A stretch of 8,319 bases of DNA, from assembly GCA_028572035.1 (NCBI GenBank), contig JAPVWE010000046.1:1-8319 (forward strand). Reading direction: 5' to 3'. The translations under genes and the position numbers were made by a program. Under the pieces are notes generated by a model that was not told where the DNA came from, did not search any database, and saw nothing but the letters and a program-made list of their open reading frames with translations. This document shows positions 5,786 to 8,319 of the stretch, one piece after another (the first letter of the stretch is position 1; each line of letters opens with the position of its first letter). The DNA is from Desulfobacteraceae bacterium (lineage in GTDB: Bacteria > Desulfobacterota > DSM-4660 > Desulfatiglandales > B25-G16).

Positions 5786-6423
5786 GATTTTTTATCGACA
5801 CGGCAAACCTTGAAGAGATAAGAAAGGCCAATGAACTCGGCCTATTGGATGGTGTGACTACCAACCCGACACTGGTAGCAAAAGAGGGAAGGGATTTTGA
5901 CGAGTTAATTACAGAAATATGCACAATAGTGGATGGCCCGGTTAGTGCAGAGGTTATAAGTGTTGAAGCAGCGGGTATGGTTAAGGAGGCAAGGCAACTA
6001 GCAAAACTTGCCGATAATATAGTGGTGAAGATCCCTATGATTACTGAAGGGATCAAGGCTACCAAGATACTTTCAAAGGAAAATATCAATACCAATGTAA
6101 CGTTGGTATTTTCTCCCTTACAGGCGCTGATAGCAGCCAAAGCAGGTGCTACCTTTGTCAGCCCCTTTATCGGCAGACTGGATGATATCAGTAGCGTTGG
6201 TATGGGAATAGTGGAAGATATAGTAACCATATATGAGAATTATGGATTTGAAACAGAGGTTATTGTGGCAAGCATCCGTAACCCTGTCCATGTGTTGGAT
6301 GCGGCCTTGATTGGTGCCCATATTGCTACAATTCCCTTTAAGGTGCTCATCCAGTTAACCGAACATCCTCTCACAAAGATTGGATTAGACAGATTTTTGG
6401 CGGATTGGAAGAAGATGAGGTAA
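5782..6423 (+). CDS. tal: Transaldolase, TalC/FSA-like subfamily
   Basis: This small (213-residue) class I aldolase-fold enzyme probably moves a dihydroxyacetone unit from fructose-6-phosphate to erythrose-4-phosphate in the non-oxidative pentose phosphate pathway. The start MRFFIDTANLEEI and GVTTNPTLVAKEG (24-36) are typical. The Schiff-base lysine is K83 in VVKIPM. E57 (in SAEV) and F129 (in SPFIGRLDD) stand where fructose-6-phosphate aldolases carry glutamine and tyrosine, which favours transaldolase over FSA activity. GAHIATIPF (178-186) is near the end. ATG 5782 is chosen over ATG 5746 because it gives the family N-terminus and has GGAGG at 5773-5777. It overlaps the folK stop by 4 bp, implying translational coupling. 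Confidence 0.93.
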   Translation: MRFFIDTANLEEIRKANELGLLDGVTTNPTLVAKEGRDFDELITEICTIVDGPVSAEVISVEAAGMVKEARQLAKLADNIVVKIPMITEGIKATKILSKENINTNVTLVFSPLQALIAAKAGATFVSPFIGRLDDISSVGMGIVEDIVTIYENYGFETEVIVASIRNPVHVLDAALIGAHIATIPFKVLIQLTEHPLTKIGLDRFLADWKKMR

Positions 6424-6428
6424 CAGAA

Positions 6429-7016
6429 ATGTCTCTCTCCAAATTGCTCTTATCTGTTGCCATCATGGTAGTACTCTCTTTCCTTCTTTCTTTCAGATAT
6501 GCACAGGCCGATATATATCGATTCAAGGATAAGAATGGTGTTTGGCATTTTACCAACGTTCGATCAGACCCCCGGTATCGCCTCTATATAAGGGAAGGTG
6601 GATTAAAGGCAAGACAATATATCATAAACTATGATGCAATAATTCATAAGGCAGCAGAACAATTTGGTCTAGAGCCCCACCTTATAAAGGCTATTATAAT
6701 GGCGGAGTCAGCTTTTGACCCCGATGCGATCTCTAAAAGTGGAGCTCAGGGCCTGATGCAGTTGATGCCAGCTACCGCAGACGATATGAGAGTGCATGAT
6801 CCCTTTGATCCGGAGGAAAACATCCTTGGCGGGACACGATACCTTAGTCTACTCCTCAAGAAGTTTAAACATGATAAAAGACTAGCTGTAGCTGCCTATA
6901 ATGCCGGCTCCAAAATAGTGGCTAAGCACAATTCTGTCCCTCCCATACCTCAGACCAAACGCTTCGTTGAGAAGGTTATGAAATACTACGCGGAATTCAG
7001 AAAAAAGGGAAATTAA
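6429..7016 (+). CDS. Secreted lytic transglycosylase (SLT domain) with DUF4124-like N-terminus
   Basis: This is a predicted periplasmic or exported enzyme that cleaves the glycan strand of peptidoglycan and leaves a 1,6-anhydro end. Its 195 residues begin with a signal peptide: S4/K5, a hydrophobic core from 6 to 22 and a likely cut after A-Q-A27. Next comes a short DUF4124-like unit (IYRFKDKNGVWHFTN, 29-43) found ahead of many SLT domains. The goose-lysozyme-like SLT domain (about 67-185) has catalytic E93 in MAESAFDPDA, SGAQGLMQLMP (104-114) and AAYNAG (155-160). ATG 6429 is preferred, with GAGG at 6417-6420 and an immediate signal peptide; an upstream TTG at 6405 overlaps talC and only adds acidic residues. 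It starts 5 bp after the talC stop, so it shares the operon. No lipobox cysteine is present, so it is not a lipoprotein. Confidence 0.9.
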   Translation: MSLSKLLLSVAIMVVLSFLLSFRYAQADIYRFKDKNGVWHFTNVRSDPRYRLYIREGGLKARQYIINYDAIIHKAAEQFGLEPHLIKAIIMAESAFDPDAISKSGAQGLMQLMPATADDMRVHDPFDPEENILGGTRYLSLLLKKFKHDKRLAVAAYNAGSKIVAKHNSVPPIPQTKRFVEKVMKYYAEFRKKGN

Positions 7017-7090
7017 GGGCTGACAGGTATAAATCATGTGCAACCAAAAGACCTATGATTTTCCCGCCATGGCAGGATAAAAATTATGAG

Positions 7091-7657
7091 ATGTTAATTA
7101 TGAACAAAAACCAAGGGCAAGCAAATAACCTCCCAAATACTCTGAGTATCATCAGGCTGGTCTTGATTCCAGCAGTGGTTATCTGCCTGCATTTCGATGA
7201 AAAATTGGGGAGTTTCTTGGCTGCCCTCTTTTTTGGAATAGCTGCTATAACAGATCTTCTGGACGGGTTCTATGCCCGGAAATACAGGGTGGTTACCGCA
7301 CTGGGTAAGTTCCTTGATCCCTTAGCCGACAAATTATTGGTCTCGGTAACCATGATCATGTTAATAACCCTGAATAGGATCCCTGCCTGGATCGTTATTT
7401 TGATTATCACAAGGGAAATGGCAGTAACAGGATTGAGGGGCATTGCTATTGCTGAGGGTAAGATTATTGAGGCCAGTTCCCTGGGAAAATACAAAACAAT
7501 ATTTCAATTTGTGGCCCTCATATGTCTCTCTCTGCATTATCCGTACCTAAAGGCCGATTTCCACGCCGTTGGGATGGCCTTTCTTTATGTGGCTTTAATA
7601 TTAACTATGTGGTCCGGATGGTCATACTTTCGAATGAACAAAAGGATATTCTTCTAA
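7091..7657 (+). CDS. pgsA: CDP-diacylglycerol--glycerol-3-phosphate 3-phosphatidyltransferase
   Basis: This inner-membrane enzyme joins CDP-diacylglycerol and glycerol-3-phosphate to make phosphatidylglycerol phosphate, the committed step to phosphatidylglycerol and cardiolipin. The CDP-alcohol phosphotransferase motif is complete: D55-L-L-D58-G-F-Y-A62-R63, then G72, D76 and D80 (numbered from ATG 7091). Around it lie about four to six hydrophobic helices, including 22-33, 40-56, 83-96, 98-110, 137-149 and 160-175, and the N-terminus NLPNTLSIIRLVLIP is typical. The start is uncertain. ATG 7055 adds 12 atypical residues, while ATG 7091 and ATG 7100 give 188 and 185 residues, near the E. coli length. 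AGGA at 7074-7077 is the only ribosome-site candidate, so 7091 is given. A related family member acting on another alcohol is possible, but the overall match favours PgsA. Confidence 0.9.
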   Translation: MLIMNKNQGQANNLPNTLSIIRLVLIPAVVICLHFDEKLGSFLAALFFGIAAITDLLDGFYARKYRVVTALGKFLDPLADKLLVSVTMIMLITLNRIPAWIVILIITREMAVTGLRGIAIAEGKIIEASSLGKYKTIFQFVALICLSLHYPYLKADFHAVGMAFLYVALILTMWSGWSYFRMNKRIFF

Positions 7658-7677
7658 GGAACCTTGAGATTTTTTTT
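7653..7677 (+). terminator. Weak intrinsic terminator after pgsA
   Basis: TCTAAG (7653-7658) pairs with CTT-G-AGA (7663-7669) around a GAAC loop, with one bulged G, and eight T residues follow (7670-7677). The stem overlaps the pgsA stop codon. The stem is short and AU-rich, so termination would be partial, but its place at the end of the operon and just before the insertion sequence fits. Confidence 0.45.
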
Positions 7678-7692
7678 AATGTCAGTTAAGAA

Positions 7693-7737
7693 TTAAAAGT
7701 GAACCGTTTTTAGTAGATTTAAAGTTTAAAAGTGAAC
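7693..7737. repeat. Paired 12-bp direct repeats at the insertion-sequence end
   Basis: TTAAAAGTGAAC at 7693-7704 and again at 7726-7737, start to start 33 bp, about three helical turns, so both copies face the same side of the DNA. Tandem binding sites of this kind are known at the ends of IS21-type elements. Assigning this element to a family is not possible from the left end alone. Confidence 0.7.
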
Positions 7738-7747
7738 ACCTGAGAAT

Positions 7748-7784
7748 CCATAATCTAAAGCCAAAAGGAGGTTTTAGATTATGG
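7748..7784 (+). promoter_or_regulatory. Hairpin that buries the transposase start codon
   Basis: CCATAATCTAAA (7748-7759) and TTTAGATTATGG (7773-7784) form a perfect 12-bp stem. The 13-nt loop (7760-7772) holds the Shine-Dalgarno sequence AAGGAGG (7765-7771), and the start codon ATG 7781-7783 lies in the 3' arm. In RNA this would hide the start codon while showing the ribosome site in the loop, a layout expected to lower transposase translation. Confidence 0.75.
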
Positions 7785-8319
7785 TACAGATACATAAGGA
7801 ATTCACAGACAGCCAGGTCAAAGAACTAATCGAACGCTATTTGAAAAATGAAATAGAACGAAAGTATATCCAAGAGGTTTTGGGCATTGGAAAAACGAGG
7901 TTTTTTGCTCTGCTAAAAGAGTATCGCAAAAATCCAAACGAATTTTCTATTCAATACACAAGAAAAACCACACTCAGAAAAATACCTCAATGTGTCGAAG
8001 ATAACATTATAAAAGAGCTCCAAATCGAAAAGAGCATGATACAGGATGTAGATATACCTTTGAGACATTACAATTATAGCTATATCAAAGACCTTTTAGA
8101 GACAAAGTATCACCAGAGAGTCTCGTTACCTACCATTATTGATAGGGCTAAGAAGAACGACTTTTATCTGAAAAAGGGGCCTAAAAAAGATGCCCATGAC
8201 CGTGAGGTATTAACCAATTATATTGGGGAGATAATTCAGCATGATTCCTCCTATCACCTATGGTCTCCCCCTGCAAAAGAGAAATGGTATCTCATAACCT
8301 CCTTAGATGACTTTAGCCG
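7781..8319 (+). CDS. DDE/rve-type transposase, N-terminal part (open at the window end)
   Basis: This reading frame is open from ATG 7781 to the window edge, 179 complete codons, so the gene is partial here only because the window ends. A helix-turn-helix-like region (about 10-50, with YIQEVLGIGKTRFFALLKEY) should bind the element's ends. The central part is basic and helical. From about residue 150 the start of an integrase-core fold is seen: EIIQHDSSYHLW, with D155 as the probable first catalytic aspartate, and WYLITSLDDFS (169-179), the segment that follows it in rve-family transposases. The second Asp and the Glu would lie past the edge. AAGGAGG sits 9 nt upstream, inside the hairpin loop. 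An integrase-type transposase is well supported; the exact IS family is not assigned. Confidence 0.82.
   Translation, partial: MVQIHKEFTDSQVKELIERYLKNEIERKYIQEVLGIGKTRFFALLKEYRKNPNEFSIQYTRKTTLRKIPQCVEDNIIKELQIEKSMIQDVDIPLRHYNYSYIKDLLETKYHQRVSLPTIIDRAKKNDFYLKKGPKKDAHDREVLTNYIGEIIQHDSSYHLWSPPAKEKWYLITSLDDFS

Larger units (their letters stand above)
7680..8319 (+). mobile_element. Insertion sequence, left end and 5' part (runs off the window)
   Basis: The transposase gene, with a non-coding end rich in repeats, marks an insertion sequence. The 12-bp sequence TTAAAAGTGAAC occurs twice (7693-7704 and 7726-7737), 33 bp apart, consistent with repeated transposase-binding sites at an element end. 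The outer tip is not certain; TGTCAG at 7680 is a reasonable guess because many DDE elements begin with TG. The right end, its inverted repeat and any target duplication lie beyond the window. pgsA is left whole. Confidence 0.7.

Noticed and set aside
5709..6230. Long minus-strand open frame (173 codons) opposite folK/talC
   Set aside because: It mirrors the codon pattern of talC, which has clear family motifs; the antisense product is low-complexity and has no ribosome site of note.

Overview
The window is a compact, entirely plus-strand stretch of bacterial chromosome, moderately AT-rich. It holds eight complete protein genes, two serine tRNA genes, one gene remnant and the start of an insertion sequence. 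The lysine genes (LysA and an LL-diaminopimelate aminotransferase next to folK), the short TalC-type transaldolase and the tadA / tRNA-Ser / dnaX block resemble what I know of Desulfobacterota (former Deltaproteobacteria) and neighbouring phyla. That placement is an inference from gene order and protein style, not a measurement.

Region 1 (1-1123): a palindrome-rich non-coding element of the dispersed-repeat kind (23-118) precedes tadA, which makes inosine at the tRNA wobble position. tRNA-Ser(CGA) follows only 5 bp after tadA. A hairpin-rich spacer of about 157 bp leads to tRNA-Ser(GGA), and an 8-bp tandem repeat then leads into dnaX. Region 2 (1124-2698) is dnaX, the clamp-loader subunit. 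The usual partners ybaB and recR do not follow it.

Region 3 (2782-7657) looks like one operon: lysA, a dapB scar, dapL, folK, talC, a secreted lytic transglycosylase, and pgsA. Spacing from dapL through the transglycosylase is tight or overlapping. LysA and DapL both act on the diaminopimelate branch that feeds lysine and peptidoglycan, the transglycosylase cuts peptidoglycan, and PgsA makes phosphatidylglycerol phosphate, so much of the operon concerns the cell envelope. FolK belongs to folate synthesis and TalC to the pentose phosphate pathway.

The most informative spot is the lysA-dapL junction. The 71 bp between lysA and dapL encode what reads as the last ~23 codons of dapB (dihydrodipicolinate reductase), with the stop overlapping the start of dapL. 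An ancestral lysA-...-dapB-dapL order therefore seems to have lost the middle genes here, probably dapF, dapA and most of dapB. dapL itself seems to begin with the rare start codon ATT at 4110. The nearest conventional start (GTG 4221) would remove 37 conserved residues.

Region 4 (about 7680-8319): the left end of an insertion sequence lies just past a weak terminator after pgsA. It has two 12-bp direct repeats 33 bp apart. Its transposase (HTH plus start of a DDE/rve domain) runs off the window. The transposase start codon is buried in a perfect 12-bp hairpin whose loop carries the Shine-Dalgarno sequence, a likely translational brake.
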